This document shows, in pieces, positions 33,201 to 44,700 of a DNA stretch of 64,000 nt. The DNA lies in the NCBI GenBank assembly GCA_030867875.1, contig JAOWCC010001589.1, positions 83,289,537-83,353,536 on the forward strand. The letters run 5' to 3'. The first letter of the stretch is position 1. Every line of letters starts with the position of its first letter. Source of the DNA: Actinernus sp. WN-2022. Its lineage: Eukaryota; Cnidaria; Anthozoa; Actiniaria; Actinernidae. The notes below the pieces were generated by a model, which ran no database searches, was not told the DNA's origin, and worked only from the letters and a program-made list of their open reading frames with translations. Position numbers and translations under genes: made by a program.

Positions 33201-35173
33201 CTGTTACTGAACGCTGGCATTCATTTATTGAAAAGTACGTCCTTCAGAAACTACCAGAAGATCATCAAGGGCATGATACACGTGCTGAAGAACGACTACA
33301 AGGGGGAGGTGGTATGGAAGACTATAACGGCACTGGGGGAGCAGACTCACTTGTACTCGGGATGTATGAGACGATTTCACACAGAACAGGCAAGATCGCA
33401 TCTAACCGAATTATATTCATCAGTGATATCGCTAGGGTTTCCTGTGGCAATCACCGATATTGTGTCTGATTTCATAATTACTTCTTATTTTACTGAAACA
33501 GTAAAAATGGTGTGTTGCAATGTTATATATGGATTGTGTTTCTACTAGTTAAATTGAGGACGGCAGCGCCTTCATGTAAAATTCAAATTGTGATACTTAG
33601 GGGTTAGAGACTTGTGTGAGTGTTTTGTTGGCGAATAACTACACGCGTTGCATGTATAATGAACGAGACATTTTAAAGACTGCACGAGGCCTCCTAGCCG
33701 AGTGCAGTATTTAAAATGTCGAGTTCATTATACAGTCAGCAAGTGCAGTTATTCGCCAACATAACACGAACTAGAAGTCTCTAACTATTTAATATGCAAA
33801 CTGAGTATGCTGCTCTTGAAATTTGTCATTGACCAATTTGAACGTAAATTTGATTCTCTTCAATTTAGCGCTCAATGATTTATTAGCGACTTTGAAAACG
33901 GGATCAGTTATTATAGACAACGTCTTTCCAACTTGTTCTGAAGTTACGTAGCGGTTGATACCTGCTCTGATGCAAAGGTGAGCTGAGCGGCTGTAATTTT
34001 TTCTTGGTCGACTTTCAGTTCTTGATATATTTTTTCAGCCTTTCCGCGAGGATTTCTTTATCTAAGTCTTCCAGAATTTCCTCGGTATATCTCTTATGAA
34101 GCCATTCTGTAATGAGAAACAAAATTAAGCTGTTATTTTTAAAGTTAACACTTTAAACAAGAAAAGTTTCATTCAACACTTGATATTAACTATCGACAAA
34201 GCCACAACAAACTCGCTTTGTTTTAAATACGGTCGTTGGGTTTTACCTTTCAATACGGAAATGCTCCACTTCTTTTGTCGCTTGGAATCAAGTGGAATGG
34301 CTTCATCTATAAATTCTTCAATTTCACGGTCGTTAAGTTCTTCAAATCTGTCATTTCCTTCTGCCATTTGTTTAGTGCACTCGAAGTGTGCACTAAACTG
34401 TTTAAAATCACAACACGCCTGTTGTCCTCAGATACAATGAAATCACGTGATCGATTTTAGCCAATGAGCTACTGTAATTTTGGTCAGCGTACGAAGTTTG
34501 TATAATAAACCATTTTAATAAGTCTGTATGTAAGTATAATCAATGACGTCATCCGCGTACTTCTCATGTGCCTCTACTGTATCTTGGAAAGTCTGAATTT
34601 TATTTCCATCTTTTATTAAAGAAATCAGGAGTAAACATTCGCGATTTGTTTGCTTTTCCGCGATTGACGTCACTATAATTGAATTCCCACCACTTATTAA
34701 AAGGTGTACAGTTTAGATGGTGCTGGCAAAGAAATCTGACCACCTATTGTTTCAGGTCCCATCGAACTAGTTTCTCAAATCACTTTTTCCCCCGCGTAGT
34801 TTCTTTGAAATGTAAAGTAACAATACATTGATTCTATTGATCTAGGTTTCTTTGAAGCTTTTGAATATGATTTGTAAATGCTTTTTCTATAATTCAATCA
34901 TTTTGTGGCCTTCTCTTCTACAAACAAGTATTCGTTATCAGTTTAACGAGGTATTTTCTATATCATTTGTCTCCTCAGCGTATCAAGCTCTTCAACGCAT
35001 ACGCGATTAAAAAGATGTGCGAGGCAGACTACGCAGTGCTCGACGTGTACCCGATTAGTAGCGCGTATCCCGCGGGCACATTTGATGGGGTACACTACGA
35101 TAATCGGGCATTTTACCCCGTTGAACAGGCACTGGTAACGTACTTCAGAAATCCACGACTCGGCGAGAACTGA
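21300..35173 (+). CDS. NXPE family (PC-esterase domain) protein
   Basis: Six coding exons: 21300-21810, 23663-23800, 24416-24526, 29973-30282, 33113-33389 and 34979-35173. Frames join cleanly to 513 residues. Residues about 1-26 ([18 protein letters not shown]) are a signal peptide. An N-terminal immunoglobulin-like neurexophilin region follows ([19 protein letters not shown]...[14 protein letters not shown]). The C-terminal PC-esterase domain has the nucleophile motif WIYGDSLNR in exon 4, a conserved N.G.H block (LNAGIHLL) in exon 5 and the catalytic DGVHY pair in exon 6. The family is expected to act in the secretory lumen or extracellularly, with an acyl-hydrolase or transferase type of chemistry; the substrate is unknown. 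Normal members usually have GDST before R; here it is GDSLNR. The last intron has a GC donor. Intron 3 (24527-29972) is enlarged by a LINE. A different upstream start is possible, but the signal peptide supports this one. Confidence 0.87.
21913..22194. mobile_element. MITE-like element in NXPE intron 1
   Basis: Terminal inverted repeats of about 31 bp (CATAGTTAATAGAGTGGAAT... and its complement) bound 282 bp without coding content. The rest of the intron, about 22740-23580, contains loosely repeated CGGCTACACATGCAATT motifs on both strands and no recognisable gene. Confidence 0.75.
25316..25416. repeat. Short palindromic element
   Basis: The arms AGACCGGTTTACGGTTCAAG... and the complement ending AACCGTAAACTGGTCT span 101 bp in NXPE intron 3. 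Confidence 0.75.
28342..28646. mobile_element. TTAA-flanked (piggyBac-like) MITE
   Basis: A 305-bp element bounded by TTAA on both sides (28338-28341 and 28647-28650), with perfect ends AGGAGCAGTGTCACGATT and complement. Deleting the element plus one TTAA rejoins the host LINE as LPI|NSLYFHN in one frame, which fixes the insertion boundaries. Confidence 0.88.
28765..29380 (+). mobile_element. Hairpin plus tRNA-like element, copy 2
   Basis: A 616-bp element flanked by AGAA on both sides (28761-28764 and 29381-29384). The first ~115 bp form a long hairpin (CTATGTCAAACACG...CCTGATGAAAGAC...GTGTTTGACATG). Downstream is a tRNA-like pair: TAGCGTAGTGG (A box, about 29018) and GGTTCGAACTCC (B box, about 29063). 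Removing it restores the LINE reading [12 protein letters not shown]. No poly-A tail is seen. Confidence 0.82.
29973..30282 (+). other. NXPE exon 4 with GDS nucleophile
   Basis: The phase 2 acceptor TTTTTGAAG|AC and donor CTAAG|GTATCG give a 310-nt exon. It contains [17 protein letters not shown], which holds the catalytic serine of the esterase, and ends with [16 protein letters not shown], continued as SYGGKEL in the next exon. Confidence 0.75.
30741..30957. repeat. 9-bp minisatellite GCAGGGYAY
   Basis: About 24 tandem copies of a 9-bp unit (GCAGGGCAT / GCAGGGTAC / GCAGGGCAC). All six frames are open as low-complexity peptides, which is an artefact of the unit length. It is in NXPE intron 4. 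Confidence 0.92.
31463..31570. repeat. 108-bp palindromic element
   Basis: TAGGCTCGGTTTCAGCCG and the complement ending GGCTGGAAACCGAGCCTA, with GGGGTGTCGTTTC / GAAACCCCC just inside, give almost a complete hairpin. A TA on each side could be a target duplication. Confidence 0.8.
31668..31727. repeat. Short inverted block of the GCAGGGYAY minisatellite
   Basis: Six or so units of the same 9-mer on the opposite strand (CCTGCGTAC, CCTGCATGC, CCTGCACGC), 700 bp after the main array. Confidence 0.8.
32471..33001. mobile_element. Nested inverted-repeat element
   Basis: The outer terminal repeats are TAGCCTGCTATGCAGACG...TTTTTCACTCTC and the complement ending ATAGCAGGCTA. Nested near the left end is an inner palindrome (about 32512-32668) with 55-60 bp arms (GGTCGTTTCTTTTCGGATTG... 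and complement). The open frame 32479-32919 runs through both and is not a gene. Confidence 0.8.
33603..33785. mobile_element. MITE-like inverted repeat
   Basis: Arms of about 80 bp start GTTAGAGACTTGTGTGAG and end AGAAGTCTCTAAC, with TATAATGAAC...ACATTTTAAA inside. It is related to degenerate copies at 38890-39125 and 50571-50830. Confidence 0.75.
33789..34367 (-). pseudogene. Broken fragment of a ZMYM2/QRICH1-like (recombinase-derived) gene
   Basis: Minus strand. The start ATG at 34367 opens [20 protein letters not shown], with a donor at about 34247 (AAAG|GTAAAA). A second piece at about 34108-34040 ([20 protein letters not shown]) joins in frame after TTCTCATTACAG. After KYIKN the frame breaks, and similarity resumes in another frame ([29 protein letters not shown]) until about 33789. 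The pattern resembles the N-terminal half of multi-copy cnidarian proteins labelled ZMYM2-, QRICH1- or KCTD1-like, which relate to tyrosine-recombinase (Crypton) proteins. The retained intron argues against a retrocopy. It lies antisense in the NXPE GC-AG intron. Confidence 0.5.
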
Positions 35174-36500
35174 TCTCCTTGAACGAGGACAACAAGGATC
35201 TTTCTTTTGTAGGACTTCATTTCCCAGACATCATTCCCGCGATCTGGAACGTTCATTAAAAAATGGAAGTGCTCTCGTTTTAAAGGCACACTGCCACTGC
35301 AACCAAATTGAACTTTCAAGTTTCTTTAAAAGCAAAACTACAAAAATAATACCGACCCGAATATAGAGAATACCATGTGAATATTCTGATGTGCTTTTCA
35401 ACCTTTTTCGATAGAGGATGGCAAAGATTAACTGATAGAGGCTTACAAAAGCTTATTCTAGGATCTTGATTTCGGATAGTGAACCGATTTGAAGTTGTTA
35501 AAAAAATCTCTCTAAAGCAGTATTTATCATCCACTCGAATCTTTGCCATCCTTCATCAAAATCGTCTCACATTTTCTCCAGTATACCTGGAAAGCATACT
35601 CTGCAAATCCTAGTAGTTATTTTGACTTCCTCATGAGAAAAGTAACATTATCATTTGGGGGGTTGACAGTTCTGTACCCCTTAAGCCTTGTTCAGATTCT
35701 CGGAAAAGGTGCTCACACTGTTGTAGTATTTTCGATGGTGCTCGGTTACTCGCATTTTGTACAAGCATAAGTTTGCGTGTCAAGAGGCTCGAATAAATAA
35801 AGGAGGCGGCGAGAGAGAAGTAAAGAGCTATCCGTTGGGAATCTCACTTTCATGCGACCATTTGTTTCAGAATTTGAACCTCCCTGATTGGATAATCTTA
35901 TCATTACCAGGAGCAACTTAAGTGCTGATATAACGGTAATTTTCATTGGCTTACAAATGGCCCAACAAAACCGGTTTGACGTTTTCTTGATTTGAGCTCT
36001 TTCCCACTTCGCCTTTTATTTCCTCGAGCCTCTGTAACTCAGGGTAGACGTCACGTTTGTAAGAATACAGTTCCGAGCTGGAGCCTGGCGTTTTAATAGT
36101 AGTTCTAATCCTTGCGCATAAAATTGTCTTGCTCTTTTTCCATCTCTGCTCGCAGGGTTAGTCTCGTCTTGAATGTCTGTAAAAAAAAGTGGCAGCTTCT
36201 GCATTCCTGGACGTATTCCAGAGTTTTGCTGCAGACTTCTTGCAACACTCGTTGCGACTGGATTAGAGGCTGCATACGTGCAGAACCCAATCAAGTGCTG
36301 TCTTGATCGACGTACACCTGGTGGTTGAAACCCTTTCCGTAGACTGGTATGATCAACTACGTCGATTAAGGTACATGTATGCTAACCGCCTCGGGGAGCG
36401 AGTAGCAGCTGACGTTTGGAGCGCTAGCCCTTCAGAGCAATAGAGGGAATTGTGGTTTATTTTTCGAGTGCATGATTACCACTGAGGAAACATGTACTCG
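35174..36500. other. Intergenic, NXPE 3' flank
   Basis: This stretch contains the presumed NXPE 3' UTR and AT-rich sequence. The minus-strand frames at about 36016-36294 read as plausible protein (e.g. VLQEVCSKTLEYVQECRSC), but two frames compete and I recognise neither. No other structure is evident. Confidence 0.4.
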
Positions 36501-36724
36501 GATTACAGTGGCGTTTACGAATAGCAGTTTCAGCGGTATTGACCCGTGCGCCTCACTTCGATGTAATGAAGCGCTATTCAAACTGTGTATCTAAATTAGT
36601 TGTGTTGTTTAAGAGGGTATTGATGTCATGCAAGAATGATGGTTTCAATGGCGCTTCATTACAACGAAGCGAGGCGTTCGGGTCAATACCGCTGAAACTG
36701 CTATTCGTAGACGCAACCGTAACA
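36501..36724. mobile_element. Palindromic MITE-like element
   Basis: Arms of about 70 bp: TACGAATAGCAGTTTCAGCG... and complement ending CTGAAACTGCTATTCGTA, with GTAATGAAGCGC / GCGCTTCATTAC towards the centre. Confidence 0.8.
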
Positions 36725-36758
36725 TCAGCTATTCAGTACCTTGATGAAGCACAGGCAG

Positions 36759-37070
36759 CCCAAGCTCTGTATTTGCACCGTGTGACTATTATTTCACAAA
36801 ATTCTCAGATAAAGAAAATAAACTTACCTTAAGAGTTTGTTGTTGCCTGTGTTTCTCTGGGGTCTAGAAATGGCGGTTATGGGGCATTTCTCTCACTTTG
36901 GGATTTTCTCTCTTCTCTGTCCAAAGAAAAACCCAGTGAGAGAAATGCCCCATAACCGCCATTTCTAGACCCCAGAGAAACAACAGGATAACAACAAACT
37001 CTTAAAGTAAGTTTATTTTCTTTATCTGAGAATTTAGTGAAATAAGTCACAGTGCAAATACAGAGCTTGG
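36759..37070. mobile_element. Long foldback element
   Basis: The left arm 36759-36897 and right arm 36932-37070 are reverse complements over nearly 140 bp with few mismatches and a 34-bp loop. The arms carry TAGAAATGGCGGTTATGGGG. It is intergenic between the NXPE and HECTD1 genes. Confidence 0.88.
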
Positions 37071-38529
37071 GACTATGGATGAAGAGGAAAACGGTCACGT
37101 GCTGATTTTCGAGATCAGCAAACTGGGATCTCGAGGCATGTAAATAAACCACCACTCTTATCTCAGAGCACCTGGAAGCTTACATTTTTGGAAAGTTAAT
37201 AGTATAGGACGATATCCCGAAAAATATATTAGAGATGGGATTTATACATTTGTATAGGATTTTAGTCACGAGTACACACAGCCTCGTTTTGATGTTTTTT
37301 TTTCCAGACTCTAAAACGTCGATAACTACACAGAAAAAACATTATTACCAAACTTCTAAAGCTTGCTTACGTAATAAACATCCTTTTGGAGGAAAAAGTT
37401 TTTCTCATGATTGCAAATTTGTTCACGTTTGTTTATTACTTAATTTGATAACATACCTACATTTAATTACAATATTCTTAACGGAACTTGGCTTAAAAAG
37501 GGCTGTAGCACTGGCCGTGAACACGACTAAACAATTATAGCATATACACCCTATCAATACTGAACTGTACTGACACTTCTCAAGAGCGAGAAATGCAATC
37601 TTTACGTTTCGTGAGCTGCGATCACCCATGCACTTCTTATGCACTCTCGTGAACGTTCTTTTAATCCAGTGTCTAGTCTAAAAACTTGACCAACAGAAAG
37701 CATTCAGCGGCTAGCAAAAGCAGTAGAACATTTTGTCTTTCTTTTGCGTTACAAAGGGCTTTTGCTCTATGCACGGTCTTCTTCTGACTTTTTCTTCTAC
37801 GTTTCTAATCTACACACACAAAGCAACATCTCACATGGTGCACGGCTCTAAATTTCAAAGTAAAAATTACCGTGAAGGGGCGGTGCAGTCAAATCATATG
37901 TTCTATTATATCTCCGTATCTCTTGTACGTGGCTTCGATTCCGAGGAAGAACCAACTATGAGAATAAAATTAAAAGCAGTTCGGATATCCGTACTCCTTA
38001 GATAGGTTCGGCAATTTCTTTTGAGTTTCAGTCACCAACATTCATACTAACTTGGACAACGAGAACTAAACACATTGCAAACGTATATCCACGCGATTTT
38101 CTTCATTTGAAACACTTCAGAACTAGTCTATCGAATTGTCGGCTCTTTCTTGGTGTATCAACGACAATGAACTACAGCAAATCAATACCCTGAAATACAA
38201 AGAACCCTATCCCCAGAATACAATGAACTACATACAGCAAAACAATACCCTGAAATACAAAGAACCCTAACTCCACAATAGAGTTGTTCATTGATTGTCC
38301 TGAATTTCAGGACGTTGATACACCTAGAAAGACCCAAATTGTCCTTTTACCGGTTTGAAGCTCGAGCAAGTCGACATTGATTGGCTCAACTAACCGTAAG
38401 TTGGAATGCTTTGTTTATGTTCTGCAATGTGATTGGTTCTCGTTGTGGCACCGGTAGTATTCGCACAGTAAAGATCCAAAAGCAACAGAAAGAGTTCACG
38501 AGCGCCATTCGCATGGTGTCTAACGCTAT
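37071..38529. other. Intergenic and HECTD1 3' flank
   Basis: No gene is recognised. An imperfect duplication (CAATACCCTGAAATACAAAG, twice at about 38180-38280) and weak inverted repeats around 38130-38340 are present. The HECTD1 3' UTR must lie at the right end, read on the minus strand. Confidence 0.4.
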
Positions 38530-38754
38530 CTAGTTCAGGTGGAATCCCTTTTCCTTGGTGGCAGCAAGCAGTTTATCTCTCAGGATCTCTTCCGAGGTGT
38601 ACTCGGGTAGCTTCAGGTAATGTACACAGGTGTTGACTGATGGGAACGTGCCATCACCTTCACCGTCTTTACGCACTACTGTCAGTCTGGGGTGGAGGTT
38701 GGCTAGTCCCCCAGGGGGGAGGGATGAGCAGCCGGTAGTGAACTGGAGGAACGC
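38530..38754 (-). other. HECTD1: HECTD1 last exon with catalytic cysteine
   Basis: The 75-codon phase 0 exon starts [16 protein letters not shown], where the Cys forms the ubiquitin thioester, and ends KEKGFHLN and TAG. The C-terminal tail after the Cys, needed for E2-to-Cys transfer, is complete. Confidence 0.95.
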
Positions 38755-41700
38755 CTGGCGGACAAATATGGATTTTTTTTTTAATTTCTAAGAAAGGCAT
38801 CAAGTTTCCGTATCTAAAGCAAAACCAAACTCTTGCATTTAATCTCGATCTAACTTTAATATTCCAACGTCGTGCACAGTGCAAAGCAGGTGATTGGCTA
38901 ATGACAGTGTTTTATTGGTGACCACAGCACGCTGTGTGCTCAGTTGGAATATGAAGAGAGGTTAGAGACTGTTTTATTGACTCAGTATGCTGAACTCAAA
39001 ACTTCTTCACACTGTGTTCAGCCTTTGTCCTCATGCAGTATTCATTAATTTCCGTTCATCGTACAGTCAGCAATTGCCGTATTTGTCAACTACAACACGC
39101 CCGCCAGTCTCTCAATACATGGACACAATATGATAACTCGACGTCTAACAACTGCTTAATCTGGATTCGTTCGTTGCATATTGGTTTAAAGTGCCTGTAA
39201 GCCCACATTTTATATCTTGAATAGTAAAATATATCTCGATTTGAGTGTTCCGTCTACGAGTTATAGGTTTGTATTTCCAATATGCTAATTATGTGACGTC
39301 ACAGGTGACCAACAAAAGGCCATTTCTTTCTCCTTGTGAATGAAACTATTTCTGATTTATACAAAATAGTTGGTAAAATGACTGATATAAGGCCCAAATA
39401 TGACATGGATGTGTAGAAAAAATATTAATCTCTGCCAACACGTTTTTGTTTAACGAATGAGTCCTCCTGTGACATCACATAATTAGCATATTGGAAATAC
39501 AAACCTCTATAACTCAGACTCAACACTTAAATCAAGAAATATTTTACAATACATCTATTTACTTGATGTAGAATCGATTTAATGACAAACAATTTGGGCT
39601 TATATAGGAACTTTAAGACATGCACACGGACGTCAAAACATCACCCTGGCAGTGGCAACCCGAGGCGCCTGTGTTTTCCAGATAGAACAAAAAGCGACAT
39701 GAGGAAAACGCGTGATGAAACACCACGCACACTGCAGACGCAGAGAGAACCTGCTTCATACATGAAAACTAAATTAATTAATTACAACTAGCCCGTACCT
39801 TTCTCTCATCTCCATTCATACTCGCCAATACATTGACGAACCTCAAGAAGCCAGGGCTCTCTCTAGTGTAGCCGTACTTGGGTTCTGTATAGTTCACAAT
39901 GTCCTCTCGAGTCCACTCTGGAACCTGCTCTCCACTCAGCATCAACTGTAACTCCTCTGGAGAGAACAGCTGTAGTTTTACCATCGGGAATACTTGGTTG
40001 AAGCCAGCTTTGAATGCGTCCAGTTGTGTCCGAATGCCAGAATAGAGAGAGAAGTCCGTCATGAGTTCAATGTAGGTCTCAGCGTTGTCTAATGTAAGTA
40101 GCTGATGAGAGAAGACAGATAAGCATCCGTTAGGACTTATATTGAATATATGCAAATGTGCCAGGCGCAACTTTTCCTTCATGGAAAGACTCATTTTTGA
40201 TTGATACTCCAAGCTCGTAGCTCTATTAAACACAGAAAAAAATAATCATAAGAACATGGTCTGTGATTTAGTTTTTGGTGTCATCAATCATCAACTCATG
40301 GAGGTGGAGGAGTAGTGGAGGTGAGGTGGAGGAGGAGGAGGAGGTGAATGATTATCATATTCCCGTTTGCATACAGAGTTCCTAAGGAGAGGAATCGCTC
40401 GCTCATTCTGATTGGCTAAAAAATAATTAAAATTAGCAGTGGTTTTAAAACTTAAAAATTTGCCTGCAATAGACCGTTTCGCATTCAAGTATTACCGCTG
40501 CTGGATGCGATGCCTACAGACGCATTTACTCAACGTTAGTCTCATTCTGATGTTAAATGTTCACAAATACCAGCGAGAACAACTACACAGAGTACGGTGA
40601 ATAACGCATCTTGCTGCTGGTATTTATGAATATTGAACATCAGAATGAGACTAGTGTTGAGTAAATGCGTCTGTAGTCATCGCATCCAGCGGTAATTCTT
40701 GAATGCGTAACTTGACTATTGAGTGACGATGGTTTAGTGTAGTGGTTGCGACGTTTGCCTTACGAGTAGGAGGAGCGGGGATTGAGTTCCAGAAAATCTC
40801 TCAAATGTTTTTACCTCACCATTTTCTTGAGAAGTTTTTCTTGAGAACCCTAGCTCTAGGTGGGTAAGATCTTGTTTACTGACCGGTTAGGTTTTTTTTA
40901 TGGTTCAGGATAGGGATTTCATGAATTAATTAAGTGAGCGATTCCTCTCCTGAGGAGCTCGTGTTCACATATCCTTCCGCCATTTTGAATATTTCATGTA
41001 AAGCCATATAAATACGAGGCGAACGGTGACTCGCCCGCGAACGTAAAACACAGGGTATTATCTTCATGGGACTCGTATTCATATAGTTTCACACTTTACA
41101 TGACAATGGCTGAAGGAACTGTGAGGGTAGTATTTAAACAGCGCTAACTAGGGGGCTTATAGTAGAAGGATAGCAAATGTACGAAGACAAAATACGAAGT
41201 GAGGAATAGAAAAGTAGGCAACGCAGGTATAGGATAAGAATTCAGTTGAATCGGACGCACTGTCTGTTTGCAATATTCCGTCAGTTGACTACAACTTCCA
41301 GAATTCTTTGTGCGGATTCTTTTGTTCCTCCAATTTAGGCCATTGTCTTGGTATTCTCATCTGAATAAGACAAATAATGCGAACAGAATTCTGGTAGTTG
41401 TAGTCAACAAACGTAATAGTGCAAATGGCCTATCGCAGTTATTTTCTTGTTACAGACAGACATATGAACGGATATGCAGGTAACACACCACGAAAATGCA
41501 TGTAACAACTTACCAATTCTTCTCCGTGAGGGGTGAGGTCAGTAGCTGCAAACCCATAAACTTTGGATGAGGGTGAGAACTGAAATGTGAGGCTGAAAAA
41601 CGCACACGAAGGGACTCAATGAGATTTCAGTCAAGTACTATTACACAAAAACAACTTCAAATGACAAATTCACTCTGCTTACCCGAGATCCTCGAGGAAA

Positions 41701-44700
41701 CATTCTACCCCATTGGACGTCTTGAACTTCAAGCTCTGTATATTAGCGTTCTTCTCACTCTTTGACGATAAATCCTCTAATATTTCATTCCTTCTTTCTA
41801 CTAACTCCTTCAGCTGACTAAGAAACTTTGCTCTGTGTGGATCAATAAGTGCAAGATCGCCATCAAGAAGCCCTGAAAACCAGCAAGCTTCCTGTGGCAC
41901 GACCGAGACGTCCTCGACGCTCTCTTTAGTCTTTTTAAGCTCGGATTCCTCATCTTTGGAGAGTTCCTCTTTAATCAGTTCATCCTCCTTGGAGAAGTGG
42001 GAGTCCAGTTTATTGATGGTATTCTGATTGTCCTCGAGGCTGGGTTGGTCTAGTTCATTTGTAATATCCGGCGAGCCACTCCAGCCTCGTGAACAGATCG
42101 ACTCTTCCATGTTTAAACTAGAGTGTCGCACACTCGACAAGCTTTCAGATCCTGTTGGCAGAAGAGCAAACTGGCTCTTGCTACCATTTCCACCTGAGCA
42201 CATCAACTTTAAGAAAGGGATCGAGAGTGGAATGTCGACCAGCCTGTTGTCCTGGAGGCTCTTCGCCAGGAATATGCCAAGAAGGTTGAAATGTTTCACC
42301 ACTCTCTCTGTATCCGGAGCATCTCGAGGTAAGGGGGCAGGGAAGAGTCCCCCTGACCGTTGGATGTAGTATCCCCTGGGGCGCACACCATGTCCTATGT
42401 CAACCTAGAAAAACATCAGTGAATCAAAATTAAAGTCTGTACGCTACCTTTCGGACACGTTACGTGTTTGTTGGGCCATTATGTCTCATCACTGTCGTCG
42501 TTAATAAATAAGAAGGAATACTATTTTGGTTAAAAAATCCATTCAAAAGTTTGTTTCGTGCCCAACCTTTGGTCAGCCAAAAGATCGCAGGTCCCCCGCT
42601 TCTTGATGACAATTAGAAGAAAACAGAAACTGTCCGTAGCCTACAATAAAATTGGCCCTTAAAGGGGCTATATCATGGTGGTGCGCATGTATGGAGTCAA
42701 TGTTAGATTTGTGACTGTTGATTGGATAAAATAATTACCTCCTCCCTCAGTGCTTACTTGAAATGATGCGCAATATTTTCCTTGAAGGATATGTCTAGTT
42801 TGTAAGTCAGTTTGGCAAATTTGCTTTAATTGTAACCATCCCACGTGTGCGCGAGTCAGTCCATGTGAAAATATCTGTGCTAAATAATAATAATGCAATT
42901 TATTTAACGCTTATACATTGCTGTTCTAGGCGCTTTACAATGGAATAGACCTAATAAATAATAATACAAAAAAATACTGAATAATTACAAATTACTATAT
43001 TCTTGGGTTGCAATCAATCCCCAGAGATTCAAATAACAAAGGCATGGCGGCCATGTTGGTGCCACTAACAAAAGAACCTAATGAGTAATCTATTGTAAAC
43101 TACCACCAACATGGCTGCCATGACGTCAGGTGCAACCCAAGAATTACATATTAAAAATCAGATTAATAACAAATACTACTAATACTTATATGAAAATATG
43201 ACTAAAAGGGATATAAAAACAGCACCGTTAATTTAACTAATTACAAATTGTAAGCAGCTTTAAAAAGATGTGTCTTCAGCCTAGACATAAAAATAATTAC
43301 ATTCTCACTCGACTTAACATTTAGTGGCAATGCATTCCACAGTTCAGGAGCAGCTATGGAAAAGGATCTATGTCCATAGGTCTTCAAATTGTAAATAGGC
43401 TTATTAAGGCGTAATCTGTGTTCGGCACGGACTGCGAATATAAAAGCCTCTCACCGTGACACAGCGTGACACACCGTGACACAGTGCTTTTAACTTGCTT
43501 AGAACTTCTTTTGAATGACTATTGGCAAGCAACACAGTGAATACGCTTCGTGTAAAGCTCACCTCTCGAGCAAGCTCCTCAGGAGTATCGTCGTCACACA
43601 CCCACATGCCCAGGCTCTTTCTCTGCAGCTCGGCGGCGAAGAGTGCGTAGAACTCTAGAGATGGACCAAGTCCTGTGCCCTCCTCACCCTCAAACTCCAC
43701 CTACAGGAAAACATTGGCATTTAATGGTAAAGCAACCATACCTTGTTTGAGTGACTCTTGAAGGCCGACAAGGCAGACAGTCTCACGCTAAATTCTAATT
43801 CGATCTCTGGATTAGCCGGGTCCTGGCTTTGATCAGCCCCGATGGTTTCAGGTCCCGTTAGAAATTCAGAGTTTTTTTTCCGACGGGGCATGTAATTTAA
43901 CGTCTCTGTCCAAGACGACGTGGAGGTCTAACCATTTGTAGATCGCCGGAGATGGTTATTTCGCAAAGGTGGTATATTTTATACTCGGTTATTTTAAGAT
44001 TTCTATATGCTGAAGACCAACCAATAATCATCAACTATAAGGGGAGGTTTAACTTGGTAGACCCTAAGTATTTGTCCAGCGCTGCACCACTGAGCTAACC
44101 AGGAATGGGTGATGAGACATTGTTACTTTCAGCTGGTTTCATTAACGCTGCATTAACAACTGAACATCGTATCTTACCTCTAAGACAGACTTCCTATCAG
44201 CATGGTATCTTAGAATGGCTGCTGCCCAGTCAAGAAACTGCAAACGTGGATAAATGTCAGTAAGTTTCAAAACGAATACAGAAATGTGCGCAATATCACT
44301 TCTTTTAACACATTCAATAGACTGGCATCCTTCTTTCCATTCCTTTTCAGTACTGAGAAACCAAGCAATGAGAAGTTACGTTCGACGGTGTTTTCAATTG
44401 ATTCTTTACTTAAGATGATCTTGGAGGCTAACCTACGCCTGTTATACAGACTTTACTACCACGTGATATGATCTACACGCCTGACTAGAGTATGCAACTC
44501 TATAGGCTTCAACATAAACTACCAAAATAATATTTATCGGTTTTCACTCCCTGCGACAAAATGGACAGCTTTGTATAGCTATTTAAAAACATTGATGAAA
44601 AGCTTTAAGCCTATGCGCCAAGACCATATGGGAATATGGATATCGATCACTAAATATTTAAAACAGTGATGGTTCGACCTCCGTATGGATGATAAGAGTT

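Larger units (their letters stand above)
33390..34978 (+). other. GC-AG intron of the NXPE gene
   Basis: Exon 5 ends ACAGAACAG and the intron begins GCAAGA; it ends TTTGTCTCCTCAG. No GT donor nearby keeps the conserved protein join ([13 protein letters not shown]), so GC is the likely donor. CAG|GCAAG is the common context for GC donors. Confidence 0.75.

Noticed and set aside
36016..36294. Minus-strand frames that read like protein
   Set aside because: Two frames compete over the same bases, no start or splice context is convincing and no family is recognised.
44070..44108. True tRNA gene on the minus strand
   Set aside because: Only the D-arm/A-box half is recognisable; no acceptor stem or T-loop at the right distance, so it is a SINE relic.
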